Assembly: GCF_021398735.1 (NCBI RefSeq)
Contig: NZ_CP090349.1
Location: forward strand, 1,990,501-2,054,500
DNA: 64,000 nucleotides
From: Methylobacterium oryzae
Lineage (GTDB): Bacteria > Pseudomonadota > Alphaproteobacteria > Rhizobiales > Beijerinckiaceae
Direction: 5' to 3'
Part shown: one piece after another, positions 35,750-46,519 of the stretch
Layout of the letters: the number at the start of each line of letters is the position of its first letter
Position numbering within the stretch: position 1 is the first letter of the stretch
The notes under the pieces: model-generated
What the model was told of the DNA's origin: nothing
Database searches by the model: none
Seen by the model: the letters and a program-made list of their open reading frames with translations, nothing else
Position numbers and translations under genes: made by a program

Positions 35750-37129
35750 ATGACGAACGCTTCGCGCGCTCAGGTCGATTTGGACGCCCTCGCGCGCGAT
35801 CTGCGTCAGGAGAAGGGCCAGGCGCCGCAGGCGTCCGGCAAGGGCGACCCGCTGGCGGAACTCGCCCGCATCGTCGGCCAGGACGACCCGTTCCGGGCGC
35901 TGCTCGCGGCCCGCGACGAGATGCGCGCCGTCGCGCCCGCCGCCCCGCAGCAGGCCGCCTGGAATGCCCGGGTCGAGCCGAGCTTCGCCCCGGAACCCGC
36001 CAAGGCCACGCCGGCCGACGCGTTCGACCAGTATCTCGCCTCGGTAGAGCAGGACACGCACCGCGAGGGCGCCGGCTACGCTCCGGAGGGCGGCCCGACC
36101 TCGACCGGCGACGAGGAGACCTACGCGGACAGCCGCGCGCTCCGGCGCGCCAATCCGCGGCGGCGGCTCGCCTCGGTGGGTGCCGGCGTCGCCGTGGTGG
36201 CGCTCGCCGTCACCGGGGCGCTCACCTACAAGGGCCTGAGCAATTCGGGCCACGGCGGCGTTCCGGTGGTCCAGGCCGATTCTACGCCCCTCAAGGTCGC
36301 CCCGAAGGTCGCCGACGGCGTCGAGATCCCGGATCAGAACCGGCAGATCTACGACCCGAAGGGCAAGAAGGACGGCCAGATCAAGATCGTGAACCGCGAG
36401 GAGCAGCCCCTCGACGTGGCCGAGGCCGCGCGGGCGGCCCAGGGCCCGTCGCAGCCGAGCGGCGCCCAGGGTGGCACGACGCCGGGCAGCGGCCCGTTCG
36501 AGGCCTTCGGGGAGCCGCGCCGCGTCCGCACCGTGGCGGTCAAGCCCGAAGCGCCGCCCGCGCCGCCGCCGCGCGAGCAGCAGGCCGCCGATGCCGGGCC
36601 GGCCCCGATCCCCACCATGGTCCTGCCGAGCGACGAGCCGCCCGCTCCGCCGGCCCCGAAGTCCAGGCCCGTCCGCCAGACCGCCGCAGCCATGCCGGCG
36701 ACCACGGCCACGCCCGTCGACGCGCAGCCGGAAGCCGCGGTCGAGCAGCCGGCGCCCAAGCCGGTGGCCGTGAAGCCGCCGCCGAAGGCCGCCCAGCGCA
36801 TCGCCGCCGTCGCTCCGGCCGGGGCGGCCGCGCCCGACACCACCGCCAGCACCACGACGGACGACGACGCCGTGAAGTCCGGCCCGGTCAGCGGCTTCTC
36901 GGTCCAGCTGGGAGTGCGCAGCTCCGCCGCCGAGGCCAAGGCCGCGTTCCACCAGTTGCAGGCCAAGTACGCGCAGCTCGCCGGCAAGCCCGAGCTGATC
37001 CGGCAGGCCGAGGTCAACGGCAAGACGATCTACCGCGTCCGCGTCGGACCGCTGGAGAAGGCTCAGGCCGCGAGCCTGTGCAGCGCCCTGCAGGGCGCGG
37101 GCGGCCAGTGCTTCGTGGCCAAGAACTGA
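35750..37129 (+). CDS. SPOR-domain inner-membrane protein
   Basis: 459 residues: a cytoplasmic region (1-138), one membrane helix at 141-159, a long Pro/Ala/Lys-rich periplasmic linker (about 220-370), and a C-terminal SPOR domain (about 378-459; GFSVQLGVRSSAAEAKAAFHQL and YRVRVGPLEKAQAASLC). SPOR domains bind denuded glycan at the division site, so a role in cell division is likely. It is followed by a terminator-like hairpin. Confidence 0.9.
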   Translation: MTNASRAQVDLDALARDLRQEKGQAPQASGKGDPLAELARIVGQDDPFRALLAARDEMRAVAPAAPQQAAWNARVEPSFAPEPAKATPADAFDQYLASVEQDTHREGAGYAPEGGPTSTGDEETYADSRALRRANPRRRLASVGAGVAVVALAVTGALTYKGLSNSGHGGVPVVQADSTPLKVAPKVADGVEIPDQNRQIYDPKGKKDGQIKIVNREEQPLDVAEAARAAQGPSQPSGAQGGTTPGSGPFEAFGEPRRVRTVAVKPEAPPAPPPREQQAADAGPAPIPTMVLPSDEPPAPPAPKSRPVRQTAAAMPATTATPVDAQPEAAVEQPAPKPVAVKPPPKAAQRIAAVAPAGAAAPDTTASTTTDDDAVKSGPVSGFSVQLGVRSSAAEAKAAFHQLQAKYAQLAGKPELIRQAEVNGKTIYRVRVGPLEKAQAASLCSALQGAGGQCFVAKN

Positions 37130-37145
37130 TCTCCTGACGGCACCT

Positions 37146-37173
37146 CGCGGACGGGACGGCGTGCCCGTCCGCG
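37146..37173. terminator. Terminator-like hairpin after the SPOR gene
   Basis: CGCGGACGGG (37146-37155) and CCCGTCCGCG (37164-37173) pair perfectly over 10 bp around an 8-base loop. It lies between the SPOR gene and nagZ, 17 bases past the stop. Confidence 0.6.
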
Positions 37174-37380
37174 GTGATCCGCGTCGCCCGTCCGACCGAG
37201 TCCCCTAGGCAACACGGGCGGCGCGATCGCCCCGGCCACTGGTCCGGGGCCCCGGTTTGGTCTTGCCGGCTCCCCGTTCCCGCCCGACTCTGTCGCCATC
37301 GATTCGCGCCGCCCGGCGGCCCTGCCGCCGTTCTCGCGCCGTCTTCGCGCCGCCACCGAGCAGTATCCGAGCCGTTCCAG

Positions 37381-38385
37381 ATGACCTCCCGCGCCCTGAT
37401 TCTCGGCTGCACCGGCCCGTCGCTCACGGCGGAGGAGAGGGCCTTCTTCCGGGACGTGAAGCCCTGGGGCTTCATCCTGTTCAAGCGCAACATCGGGACG
37501 CCCGACGAGGTCCGCGCCCTCACCGGGGCACTCCGGGACTGCGTTGGGTCCGACCGGGCGCCGATCCTGATCGACCAGGAAGGCGGCCGGGTCCAGCGGA
37601 TGGGCCCGCCCCACTGGCCGGCCTATCCGGCCGGCGGTCGCTACGGTCGGCTGAACGGCAGCGCCGCGACCATCGCCCGCCTCGGCGCGCGCCTCATGGC
37701 ACACGACCTCGCCGAGGTCGGCATCAACGTCGACTGCGCCCCCGTCCTCGACGTGCCGGCGCCGGGCTCGCACGACATCATCGGCGACCGCGCCTACGCG
37801 ACGAGTCCGGAACGGGTCGCCGAGATCGGACGCGCCGTCGCCGAGGGCCTGATGGCCGGCGGCGTCCTGCCGGTGATGAAGCACATTCCGGGGCACGGGC
37901 GCGCCACCTGCGATAGCCACCACGGCCTCCCGGTGGTCGACGCGACCCGCGCGGATCTCGCCGGGCAGGATTTCCGCACCTTCCGCGCCCTCGCAGACCT
38001 GCCGATGGCGATGAGCGCGCACGTCGTCTTCACCGCCATTGACCCCGACCGGCCGGCGACCCAATCAGACACCGTCATCCGCGACATCATCCGCGGCGCC
38101 ATCCGCTTCGACGGCCTGCTGATGACCGACGACCTGTCCATGCACGCGCTGACCGGCACGTTCCGCGACCGGACGGAGCGCGCCTTCGCGGCGGGGATCG
38201 ACATCGGCCTCCACTGCAACGGCGCGCGCGACGAGATGCAGGCTGTGGCCGAGGCGGCGCCCGAACTGACCGGCGAGGCCGCGCGGCGCGCCGCCGCTGC
38301 GCTGGCGCGGCTCGACCCCGCCGGCGACGGGCTCGACGTCGCGGAAGCCCGCGACCGCTTCGCCGCGGCCCTCGCCGCCGCCTGA
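37381..38385 (+). CDS. nagZ: Beta-N-acetylhexosaminidase
   Basis: A 334-residue family 3 glycoside hydrolase that removes GlcNAc from anhydromuropeptides in cytoplasmic peptidoglycan recycling. Motifs: ILIDQEGGRVQRM, KHIPGHGRATCDSHHGLP with the catalytic His, and nucleophile Asp in LLMTDDLSMHAL. Start at ATG 37381. Together with anmK 4 kb downstream it gives two steps of the same recycling pathway. Confidence 0.95.
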   Translation: MTSRALILGCTGPSLTAEERAFFRDVKPWGFILFKRNIGTPDEVRALTGALRDCVGSDRAPILIDQEGGRVQRMGPPHWPAYPAGGRYGRLNGSAATIARLGARLMAHDLAEVGINVDCAPVLDVPAPGSHDIIGDRAYATSPERVAEIGRAVAEGLMAGGVLPVMKHIPGHGRATCDSHHGLPVVDATRADLAGQDFRTFRALADLPMAMSAHVVFTAIDPDRPATQSDTVIRDIIRGAIRFDGLLMTDDLSMHALTGTFRDRTERAFAAGIDIGLHCNGARDEMQAVAEAAPELTGEAARRAAAALARLDPAGDGLDVAEARDRFAAALAAA

Positions 38386-38542
38386 CCTGAGACACCGCGC
38401 GGCGATCCATCGCGGCCTTCCACCGGCCGTGGCATCGCCTCTGCTTGTGTTCGGGCGGCGCGATCCCTAGGTTCGCCCCGAAATCCTCAACCGGACGTGG
38501 CGTCACGCTCCCGCTTCTTCGGGGCGCCCGCAGGAGGTTGCC

Positions 38543-38815
38543 ATGGGCAGCATGAGTATCTGGCACTGGGTCATCGTCGCGGTCATCGTGATGCTGCTCT
38601 TCGGACGCGGCAAGGTGTCCGACCTGATGGGCGACGTCGCCAAGGGCATCAAGGCCTTCAAGAAGGGCATGGCCGAGGACGAGACCCCGCCGGCGGCCCA
38701 GGCCGCGCCGCCGCCGGCCGAGCCGGTTCGCACCATCCCGCACACCGCCGAGACGAGCCCCGGCACCGCGATCCCGGCGAGTCATATCCCCGGCGGCGAG
38801 CGCAAGCCGGTCTGA
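38543..38815 (+). CDS. tatA: Sec-independent translocase subunit TatA
   Basis: 90 residues: short N-terminus, membrane helix ([14 protein letters not shown]), the FGRGKV hinge, amphipathic helix ([19 protein letters not shown]) and an unstructured Pro-rich tail. AGGAGG lies five bases before ATG 38543. TatA oligomers form the passage for folded twin-arginine proteins such as SorA here. Confidence 0.95.
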   Translation: MGSMSIWHWVIVAVIVMLLFGRGKVSDLMGDVAKGIKAFKKGMAEDETPPAAQAAPPPAEPVRTIPHTAETSPGTAIPASHIPGGERKPV

Positions 38816-38918
38816 GGGCGAGCTTGACTGTAGGACTGTCAGAGCGCGCGCGCTCGTGTAGAGCCTGACGGGGTCCGGCCGCCGTGCCGGATCTCGGGGC
38901 AGCAGGACCGTCGACGAC

Positions 38919-39518
38919 ATGCTGGACATGAGCTGGGGCGAGGTGATGCTGATCGGCGGCGTCGCCCTCATCGTCATCGGGCCGAAGGATCTGCCGAAGG
39001 CGCTGCGCACCGTCGGGCAGATCACCACGAAGCTGCGCCGCATGGCCGGCGAGTTTCAGATGCAGTTCAACGAGGCGATCCGCGAGGCCGAGCTCGACGA
39101 CGTCCGGCGCGAGGTCGACGGCATCCGCAACACCGTCCGCACGGCGGGCTCGACCTTCAATCCGGTGCAGACGATCCGCGACGAGCTGAAGGGCGCCGTC
39201 GAGGGCCGGGCCAAGATGGGTCCGGAGAAGATGGGACCGGAGATGCCCGGCCCCGAGACACCCCCGGTCGAGACCCGGTCGCTGGCCGACGCCACGGCGC
39301 AGCTGAAGGCCGAGCAGGAAGCCGCGGCGGCGCCTCACGCCGCCGATACGCATCCGGTGACGCCAGCCGGCGCGTCGGACCATGGTGCGGCGACCGAGGT
39401 CGCGGAGGCGCCCCTGCCCGTGCCCGGCTCGGTGGACGATCCGTTCGGCCCTCCGCCCGACCCGCCCGCCGCGCATCCCGCCACCGAAGAGTCCAAGAAC
39501 GGCACGGCTGCCCGATGA
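38919..39518 (+). CDS. tatB: Sec-independent translocase subunit TatB
   Basis: 199 residues. N-terminal helix ([20 protein letters not shown]), [13 protein letters not shown] hinge and amphipathic helix as in TatB, then a long acidic, Pro/Ala-rich tail with an imperfect repeat [14 protein letters not shown]. It forms the signal-peptide receptor with TatC. Its stop overlaps the tatC start (ATGA). Confidence 0.95.
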   Translation: MLDMSWGEVMLIGGVALIVIGPKDLPKALRTVGQITTKLRRMAGEFQMQFNEAIREAELDDVRREVDGIRNTVRTAGSTFNPVQTIRDELKGAVEGRAKMGPEKMGPEMPGPETPPVETRSLADATAQLKAEQEAAAAPHAADTHPVTPAGASDHGAATEVAEAPLPVPGSVDDPFGPPPDPPAAHPATEESKNGTAAR

Positions 39519-40315
39519 TCAGCGAGGCGGACGAGGCCGAGATCGAGGCGTCCCGGGCGCCCCTGCTCGAGCACCTGATCGAATTGCGGTCGCGGCTGAT
39601 CAAGTCGCTCATCGCCTTCGTGCTGATGTTCTTCGCGTGCTTCTTCTTCTCGCGCGACATCTACAACGTGCTGGTCTACCCCTACGTCTCGATCGTGGGT
39701 GCGCAGAACGCCGAGCTGATCGCCACGCACTTTCTCGAGCAGGTCTTCACCAACATCAAGCTCAGCGTCTTCGGCGCGGCCTTCCTGGCCTTCCCGGTGA
39801 TCGCGACGCAGATCTACGCCTTCGTGGCACCCGGCCTCTACCGCAACGAGCGCAAGGCGTTCCTGCCCTACCTCGTGGCCACCCCGATCTTCTTCCTGCT
39901 CGGCGCGCTCGTGGTGTTCTTCCTGGCGATGCCGCTGCTGATCAAATTCTCGGTGTCGCTCCAGCAGGTGGGCGTCGCCGGGGAGCCGACGATCAAGCTG
40001 CTCCCGAAGGTCGACGAGTACCTGTCGCTGATCATGACGCTGATCTTCGCGTTCGGCATCGCCTTCCAGCTGCCGGTAATCCTGACGCTCCTCGGCCAGA
40101 TCGGGATCATCGACGCGGCGTTCCTGCGCGAGAAGCGTCGTTACGCGATCGTGCTGGTCTTCGTCGCCGCCGCCATCCTGACCCCGCCGGACGTCATCTC
40201 GCAGCTCTCCCTCGCGATCCCGATGCTGCTCCTCTACGAGGCCTCGGTGTTCTCGGTGGCGCGGGTCGAGAAGCTGCGCGCCGCGCGGCGCGTCGAGGAG
40301 GGGCTGGAGCCCTGA
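39515..40315 (+). CDS. tatC: Sec-independent translocase subunit TatC
   Basis: 266 residues with six membrane helices. Family signatures: [16 protein letters not shown] near 20-35, and the first periplasmic/cytoplasmic loops with [17 protein letters not shown]. The ATGA overlap with tatB shows coupling. A shared hairpin at its stop codon separates it from the convergent regulator gene. Confidence 0.96.
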   Translation: MISEADEAEIEASRAPLLEHLIELRSRLIKSLIAFVLMFFACFFFSRDIYNVLVYPYVSIVGAQNAELIATHFLEQVFTNIKLSVFGAAFLAFPVIATQIYAFVAPGLYRNERKAFLPYLVATPIFFLLGALVVFFLAMPLLIKFSVSLQQVGVAGEPTIKLLPKVDEYLSLIMTLIFAFGIAFQLPVILTLLGQIGIIDAAFLREKRRYAIVLVFVAAAILTPPDVISQLSLAIPMLLLYEASVFSVARVEKLRAARRVEEGLEP

Positions 40316-40330
40316 GCCGGTGCGCCGGGC

Positions 40331-40334
<4 letters not shown>
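40312..40334. terminator. Shared hairpin between convergent tatC and regulator genes
   Basis: CTGAGCC (40312-40318) and GGCTCAG (40328-40334) form a perfect 7-bp stem that includes both stop codons. A compact bidirectional terminator is likely; the stem is short and lacks T runs. Confidence 0.45.
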
Positions 40335-41014
<680 letters not shown>

Positions 41015-41046
41015 GCGTTCCGTCCCTCGTGGCGGTCTCGGGCGGC

Positions 41047-42318
41047 CTATTCGGGCCGCAACAGCACGTGCCGCTTCTTGCCGAAGGAGAGCTTGATCAC
41101 CCCGTCCGCGGTCACGTCGCCGCGGCCGAGGACAGCCTTCTCGTCCGTGACCGGCACGTCGTTGACCCGCAGGCCGCCGCCCTTGATCTGACGGCGCGCC
41201 TCGCTGGTGGACGGCACGAGCTTGGCGACCTCCGGCCCGAAGGCGGTGAGCACGCCGAGGCCCGCCTCCAGGGCGGCGGACGGCACGGTGACGCTCGGGA
41301 GGTCGGCGGCCAGCGTCCCCTCGACGAAGGTCTTGCGGGCGGTCTCGGCGGCGGCCTCGGCGGCCTCGCGGCCGTGCATCAGCGCGGTCGCCTCCGTGGC
41401 CAGCACCGTCTTGGCCGCGTTGATCTCGGAGCCGGCGAGGGCGGAGAGGCGCGCGATCTCCTCCATGGGCAGCAGGGTGAACAGCTTGAGGAAGCGGGCC
41501 ACGTCCGCGTCCTCGGTGTTCCGCCAGAACTGCCAGTAATCGTAGGGCTTCAGCATGTCCGGGTTGAGCCAGACGGCGCCGGCCGCGGTCTTGCCCATCT
41601 TGGCGCCGGACGACGTGGTCAGCAGCGGGCAGGTCAGGGCGTAGAGCTGCGGCGTGCCCATGCGGCGGCCGAGATCGATGCCGTTGACGATGTTGCCCCA
41701 CTGGTCCGATCCGCCCATCTGCATGACGCAGCCGTAGCGGCGATTCAGCTCCACGAAGTCGTAGGACTGAAGGATCATGTAGTTGAACTCGAGGAACGAC
41801 AGCTCCTGGTCGCGCTCCAGGCGCAGGCGCACGCTGTCCATCGACAGCATGCGGTTCACCGAGAAATGGCGGCCGACGTCGCGCAGCATCTCGATGTAGT
41901 TGAGCTTGGTCAGCCACTCGGCGTTGTCGACCATCACGGCGTCGCCGGCCGCGTCGCCGAAACGCAGGAACCGGTCGAAGGTCTTGCGGATCTCGGCTTT
42001 GTTGGCGTCGATCTGCTCGACGGTGAGGATCTTGCGGGTCTCGTCGCGGCCGGACGGGTCGCCGACCCGGGTCGTGCCGCCGCCCATCAGGGCGATGGGC
42101 CTGCCCCCGGTGGCCTGCAGCCAGTGCAGCATCATGATCGACAGGAGGTGCCCGACATGGAGCGAGGGCGCCGTGCAGTCGTAGCCGACATAGGTGGTCA
42201 GCCGGCCCTCGAGGGCCGCGGCGTCGATGCCGGCGAGGTCCGAGGTCTGGTGGATATAGCCGCGCTCGGTCAGGATCCGCAGGAAGTCGGATTTCGGCGC
42301 GAAGCTCTCGGCGGTCAT
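41047..42318 (-). CDS. tyrS: Tyrosyl-tRNA synthetase
   Basis: About 423 residues, class I synthetase. HVGH ([15 protein letters not shown]) and the KMSKS-type loop KMGKT ([12 protein letters not shown]) are present, with the tyrosine-binding [10 protein letters not shown] and a C-terminal S4-like domain ([16 protein letters not shown]). ATG 42318 gives MTAESF; ATG 42327 is equally possible. It is divergent from anmK, a pairing common in alphaproteobacteria. Confidence 0.96.
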   Translation of the reverse strand: MTAESFAPKSDFLRILTERGYIHQTSDLAGIDAAALEGRLTTYVGYDCTAPSLHVGHLLSIMMLHWLQATGGRPIALMGGGTTRVGDPSGRDETRKILTVEQIDANKAEIRKTFDRFLRFGDAAGDAVMVDNAEWLTKLNYIEMLRDVGRHFSVNRMLSMDSVRLRLERDQELSFLEFNYMILQSYDFVELNRRYGCVMQMGGSDQWGNIVNGIDLGRRMGTPQLYALTCPLLTTSSGAKMGKTAAGAVWLNPDMLKPYDYWQFWRNTEDADVARFLKLFTLLPMEEIARLSALAGSEINAAKTVLATEATALMHGREAAEAAAETARKTFVEGTLAADLPSVTVPSAALEAGLGVLTAFGPEVAKLVPSTSEARRQIKGGGLRVNDVPVTDEKAVLGRGDVTADGVIKLSFGKKRHVLLRPE

Positions 42319-42441
42319 GGATGCCATCTCGGGTCGCGCGCTGGCGCGACAGGCCGAGGCCCCGCATGCTAGCTCGCGCTGGGTTCAGGATACGGCGCGC
42401 TCTTAGCAGGGCGTTGACCGAAAGGCACGGGGCAGCACGGC

Positions 42442-43575
42442 ATGGCGATGATGCGCGCGATCGGACTGATGAGCGGCACCTCGCTGGACGGCGTCGACAT
42501 CGCGCTGATCGAGACCGACGGCGAGCGCGTCCACGTGGTCAAGGGCCACAACAACTTCCTCGAGCCGCTGGGCCCCACCGGCTACCGCGGCTACGCCGAC
42601 GACGAGAAGGCGCTGCTGCGCGCCGCCACCAAGGACGCCGAATCCGTCCTCCATCCCGCCGACCGGCCGGGGCGTCTGCCGGAGGCCGAGGCCTTCGTCA
42701 CCCTCGCCCATGCCGAGGCCGTGGAGCGCTTCCTGGAGGAGCACGGCCTGAATGCCTCCGAGATCGACGTGATCGGCTTCCACGGCCAGACCGTGATCCA
42801 CCGCCCGGACCAGCGGATCTCGATCCAGATCGGCGACGGGCAGGCGCTGGCGACCCGGCTCGGCATCCCGGTCGTCTCGGACCTGCGCCGGGCCGATATC
42901 GAGGCGGGCGGGCAGGGGGCGCCGCTGGTGCCGGTCTTCCATAAGGCGCTCGCCGAGGCGTCGGGCTTCGACGGGCCCTTCGGCATCCTTAACATCGGCG
43001 GCGTCGCCAACGCGACGCTGATCGACTCGAAGGGGGGCGTCATCGCCTTCGACACCGGTCCCGGAAACGCCCTGATCGACGAGTGGATGCAGGAGCGCGA
43101 GGGCAAGAACCTCGACGATGGCGGCCGCACCGCCGCCCGCGGCCGCCCGGACGAGCAGCTGCTCGCCTGGCTCCTGACGCACCCGTTCTTCTTCCGCAAA
43201 CCGCCGAAGTCGCTGGACCGGAACTGGTTCTCGCACAAGCTCGCCGGGCAACTCTCGACCGAGGACGGCGCCGCGACGCTCACGGCCTTCACGGCCCGGG
43301 CCGTGGCCCGGGCCCTCGACCACGCCCCGGAGGTCCCGACCCGCTGGATCGTGGCCGGCGGCGGCGCCCGCAACGGCGAGCTGGTGCGGCTCCTGAACTA
43401 CCACCTGCGCGCCGAGATCACGACCGCGGACGCGATCGGCTGGTCCTCCGCCTATCTGGAGGCGCAGGCCTTCGCGTACCTCGCGGTGCGCTCGCTCAAG
43501 GGCCTGCCGATCACCTTCCCGGCGACCACCGGGGTACGCGAGGCCATCACCGGCGGGGTGCTGGCGCGGCCGTGA
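42442..43575 (+). CDS. anmK: Anhydro-N-acetylmuramic acid kinase
   Basis: 377 residues of the AnmK family, phosphorylating and opening 1,6-anhydroMurNAc to MurNAc-6-phosphate in cell-wall recycling. Motifs: IGLMSGTSLDGVDIALIE at 7-24, FHGQTVIHRP near 113-122, GNALIDEWM, and the C-terminal WIVAGGGARNGELVRLL. Its stop codon overlaps the next start (GTGA), coupling it to a DUF3578 protein. Confidence 0.95.
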   Translation: MAMMRAIGLMSGTSLDGVDIALIETDGERVHVVKGHNNFLEPLGPTGYRGYADDEKALLRAATKDAESVLHPADRPGRLPEAEAFVTLAHAEAVERFLEEHGLNASEIDVIGFHGQTVIHRPDQRISIQIGDGQALATRLGIPVVSDLRRADIEAGGQGAPLVPVFHKALAEASGFDGPFGILNIGGVANATLIDSKGGVIAFDTGPGNALIDEWMQEREGKNLDDGGRTAARGRPDEQLLAWLLTHPFFFRKPPKSLDRNWFSHKLAGQLSTEDGAATLTAFTARAVARALDHAPEVPTRWIVAGGGARNGELVRLLNYHLRAEITTADAIGWSSAYLEAQAFAYLAVRSLKGLPITFPATTGVREAITGGVLARP

Positions 43576-44186
43576 GCCTCGGCTACGCCCTCCGGCGGAT
43601 CGTCGAGGAATACCCGCTCGCCCGGCTCGATCCGCCGGCCGGCCACCCGCTCGCCGCCGTCATCCGCAGGGGTGCGCCGGACGAGCTGCGCGCCGCCCTG
43701 GAGCCGATCGACGGGCCGTTCCTGGTGAAGGGCAGCCCGGGGCGCGGGAGCCACTGGGCCGCGATCCCCTGGATCGCCGTGTTCGATCCCGCCGTCACCA
43801 CCAGCGCCACGCGGGGCTACTACCTCGTCTACCTGTTTCCGGCGAACCGCGAGGCGGTGCACCTGTCGCTGGCGCAGGGAACGGTGGCGGCGATCCGCAG
43901 CCACGGTCCGGCGGCCGGTGCCCATCTTCGCGCCAGCGGCGCCGCGCTCAGGACTCGGCTGTCGGACTTCGCCGACGCGCTGCCGAACGCGGCGATCGCC
44001 CTCGGCAGCGCGGGCGAATTGCCGGAGGGCTACGAGGCCGCCCACATCCTCGGCCTCACCTACGCCCTCGCCGATCTCGGCGACGAGCGCCGGCTGCGCC
44101 GGGATCTCGCGGCGGCGGTCGCGGCGTACCGGGCGCTCAAGGCGCGGGGCGGGCTCGATCTGCCCGGTTCGCCGAAGGCCCGGTGA
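43572..44186 (+). CDS. Orphan McrB N-terminal domain (DUF3578) protein
   Basis: A 204-residue protein beginning with GTG 43572 inside the anmK stop. The core GRGSHWAAIPWIAVFDPAVTTSATRGYYLVYLF (cited by ends; about residues 59-91) followed by VHLSLAQGT is the DUF3578/MrcB-N pattern. In McrB-type enzymes this domain recognises methylated DNA and is joined to a AAA+ GTPase. Here it stands alone with only a helical C-terminus, and no mcrB/mcrC follows (aroC does). Role unknown: DNA or modified-base binding are possible. Confidence 0.8.
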   Translation: MSLGYALRRIVEEYPLARLDPPAGHPLAAVIRRGAPDELRAALEPIDGPFLVKGSPGRGSHWAAIPWIAVFDPAVTTSATRGYYLVYLFPANREAVHLSLAQGTVAAIRSHGPAAGAHLRASGAALRTRLSDFADALPNAAIALGSAGELPEGYEAAHILGLTYALADLGDERRLRRDLAAAVAAYRALKARGGLDLPGSPKAR

Positions 44187-44289
44187 GGCTGCCGGGCGCT
44201 CCGACCCGTCACCGCGCGCGGGTCTGCCCGGCCGCCCTGCACGGGCCGCGTTTGTGCCCCCGCCGCTCCCGCGCTAAGGCAGCCGCGCC

Positions 44290-45390
44290 ATGTCGCACAA
44301 CACCTTCGGCCACTTGTTCCGCGTCACGACCTTCGGCGAGAGCCACGGGATCGCGCTCGGCTGCGTCGTCGACGGCTGCCCGCCCGGCCTGCCCCTGGAG
44401 GCCGAGGAGATCCAGGCCGAGCTGGATCGCCGGAAGCCCGGCCAGTCGCGCTTCACGACGCAGCGCCGCGAGCCCGATCAGGTCAAGATCCTGTCCGGCG
44501 TCTTCGCGGACGACCGCACCGGCGGCCGCCAGCTCACCACCGGCACCCCGATCGCGCTGATGATCGAGAACACGGATCAGCGCTCGAAGGACTACTCGGA
44601 GATCCGCGACAGCTACCGCCCCGGCCACGCCGACTACACCTACGACGTGAAGTACGGCATCCGCGACTACCGCGGCGGCGGCCGGTCCTCGGCGCGAGAG
44701 ACCGCCGCGCGGGTCGCGGCCGGCGCGGTGGCGCGCAAGGTCATCCCGGGCGTGACCATCCGGGCGGCCCTCGTGCAGATGGGCCCGCACGCCATCGACC
44801 GGTCCCGCTGGGACTGGGACGCGGTCGGCAACAACCCGTTCTTCTGCCCCGATGCCGAGACGGCGTCCTTCTACGAGACCTATCTCGACGGGCTCCGGAA
44901 GGACGGCTCGTCGGTCGGCGCCGTCATCGAGGTCGTCGCCGAGGGCGTGCCGCCCGGTCTCGGCGCACCGGTCTACGGCAAGCTGGACGCGGACCTGGCC
45001 GCCGCGATGATGTCGATCAACGCCGTGAAGGGCGTCGAGATCGGCGACGGGTTCGCGGCGGCGGCCCTGCGCGGCGAGGACAACGCGGACGAGATGCGGG
45101 CCGGCAACGGCGGCCGGCCGCGCTTCCTGGCGAACCACGCGGGCGGCATCCTGGGCGGCATCTCCAACGGCGAGCCGGTCGTGGTGCGGTTCGCCGTGAA
45201 GCCGACCTCCTCGATCCTGACCCCGCGCCGCTCCGTCACCCGCGACGGCGGCGAGGTCGATCTCGTCACCAAGGGCCGGCACGATCCCTGTGTCGGCATC
45301 CGCGCCGTGCCGGTCGCGGAGGCCATGATGGCCTGCGTGCTGGCCGATCACTATCTGCGCCATCGCGGACAGGTCGGATCCCAGCCCTGA
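44290..45390 (+). CDS. aroC: Chorismate synthase
   Basis: 366 residues. It converts EPSP to chorismate with reduced FMN, the last common step to aromatic amino acids. Signatures: [19 protein letters not shown] near 16-34, [23 protein letters not shown] and the C-terminal [17 protein letters not shown]. Start at ATG 44290. It runs with the anmK direction and precedes ribB by 26 bases. Confidence 0.97.
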   Translation: MSHNTFGHLFRVTTFGESHGIALGCVVDGCPPGLPLEAEEIQAELDRRKPGQSRFTTQRREPDQVKILSGVFADDRTGGRQLTTGTPIALMIENTDQRSKDYSEIRDSYRPGHADYTYDVKYGIRDYRGGGRSSARETAARVAAGAVARKVIPGVTIRAALVQMGPHAIDRSRWDWDAVGNNPFFCPDAETASFYETYLDGLRKDGSSVGAVIEVVAEGVPPGLGAPVYGKLDADLAAAMMSINAVKGVEIGDGFAAAALRGEDNADEMRAGNGGRPRFLANHAGGILGGISNGEPVVVRFAVKPTSSILTPRRSVTRDGGEVDLVTKGRHDPCVGIRAVPVAEAMMACVLADHYLRHRGQVGSQP

Positions 45391-45416
45391 TCCGGGTCCG
45401 TCCCAACAATTCGAGA

Positions 45417-46499
45417 ATGCCCGTGCCCCACTGCACCGTCACAGAGGCCATCGCGGCCTTCGCCCGCGGCGAGATCGTGGTCGTCACCGACGACGACGAC
45501 CGCGAGAACGAGGGCGACCTCGTCGTCGCCGCCTCGCTCTGCACGCCGGAGAAGATGGCGTTCATCATCCGCAACACCTGCGGCATCGTCTGCGCGCCGA
45601 TCACGCAGGCCGAGGCCCGGCGCCTGCACCTCGCGCCGATGGTGGCGTCGAACGACGCACCGCTGGGCACCGCCTTCACGGTCACGGTCGACGTCAAGCA
45701 CGGGCTGACGACCGGCATCTCGGCGGAGCAGCGCTGCAACACCGTGCGGGCGCTGGCCAACGGCAACATGGGCGCCGGCGACTTCGTGCGGCCCGGCCAC
45801 GTCTTCCCGCTGATCGCCCGCGACGGCGGCGTGCTCATGCGCTCGGGCCACACCGAGGCCGCCGTCGACCTGTGCCGCCTCGCCGAGCTGCCGCCCGTAG
45901 GCGTGATCTGCGAGCTCGCCAACGACGACGGCACCGTCATGAAGGGGCCGCAGATCGAGACCTTCGCCGAGAAGCACGGCCTCAAGCAGGTCTCGGTGGC
46001 TGACCTGATCGCCTATCGGCAGGCCCGCGATCGTCTGGTGGAGCGGGTCGGACACTTCCCGGTGCGCTCGAACCACGGCGACCTGAACGCTTACGTCTTC
46101 TCGACGCCCTTCGAGTCGATCCAGCAATTCGCGTTCGTGATGGGCGAGATCGGCGACGGCCGCGACGTGCTGGTGCGCCTGCACCGCTCCAACGTCGCTG
46201 CCGACGTGATCGGCGGCGGCAAGCAGATCGACGCCGTGCTCAAGCGCTTCGCGGCGGCCGGGCGCGGCGTGCTGGTCTATCTCCGCGACGGCACCGCGGG
46301 TGTCCCGGTCAAGAGCGTCACCGACGAGGGAACGGAGGCGCTGCGGGCGCGGCAGTGGCGCGAGGTCGGGCTCGGCGCCCAGATCCTGCGCGATCTCGGC
46401 GTGGTCTCGATCCGCAACCTCGCCACCTCGTCCCGCTCCTATGTCGGCCTCTCGGGCTTCGGTATCGAGCTCCTCGGCGACGAGCCCCTGGAGGGCTGA
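45417..46499 (+). CDS. ribB: 3,4-dihydroxy-2-butanone 4-phosphate synthase with degenerate GTP cyclohydrolase II domain
   Basis: 360 residues. The N-terminal RibB half (1-205) has the intact DDDDRENEGDLVVAA Mg/substrate loop, RHTEAAVDL-type RSGHTEAAVDLCRL and APIT. The C-terminal half (about 210-358) keeps the RibA outline but lacks the zinc cysteine cluster normally reading near C-x2-D-x-F-x-S-x-R-C-D-C; here the matching part is RLHRSNVAADVIGGG. So the RibA half is probably not catalytic and RibA must be supplied elsewhere. Confidence 0.92.
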   Translation: MPVPHCTVTEAIAAFARGEIVVVTDDDDRENEGDLVVAASLCTPEKMAFIIRNTCGIVCAPITQAEARRLHLAPMVASNDAPLGTAFTVTVDVKHGLTTGISAEQRCNTVRALANGNMGAGDFVRPGHVFPLIARDGGVLMRSGHTEAAVDLCRLAELPPVGVICELANDDGTVMKGPQIETFAEKHGLKQVSVADLIAYRQARDRLVERVGHFPVRSNHGDLNAYVFSTPFESIQQFAFVMGEIGDGRDVLVRLHRSNVAADVIGGGKQIDAVLKRFAAAGRGVLVYLRDGTAGVPVKSVTDEGTEALRARQWREVGLGAQILRDLGVVSIRNLATSSRSYVGLSGFGIELLGDEPLEG

Positions 46500-46519
46500 G
46501 GCCCGGAAGAGCGCCCCGG

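Noticed and set aside
38843..38918. Extra small gene between tatA and tatB
   Set aside because: The gap is about 100 bases, without a start codon backed by a ribosome site, and tat genes are commonly spaced this way.
43572..44186. Reading the DUF3578 gene as part of a restriction system
   Set aside because: No AAA+ GTPase, McrC nuclease or methylase gene follows; the next genes are aroC and ribB. Kept as an orphan domain only.
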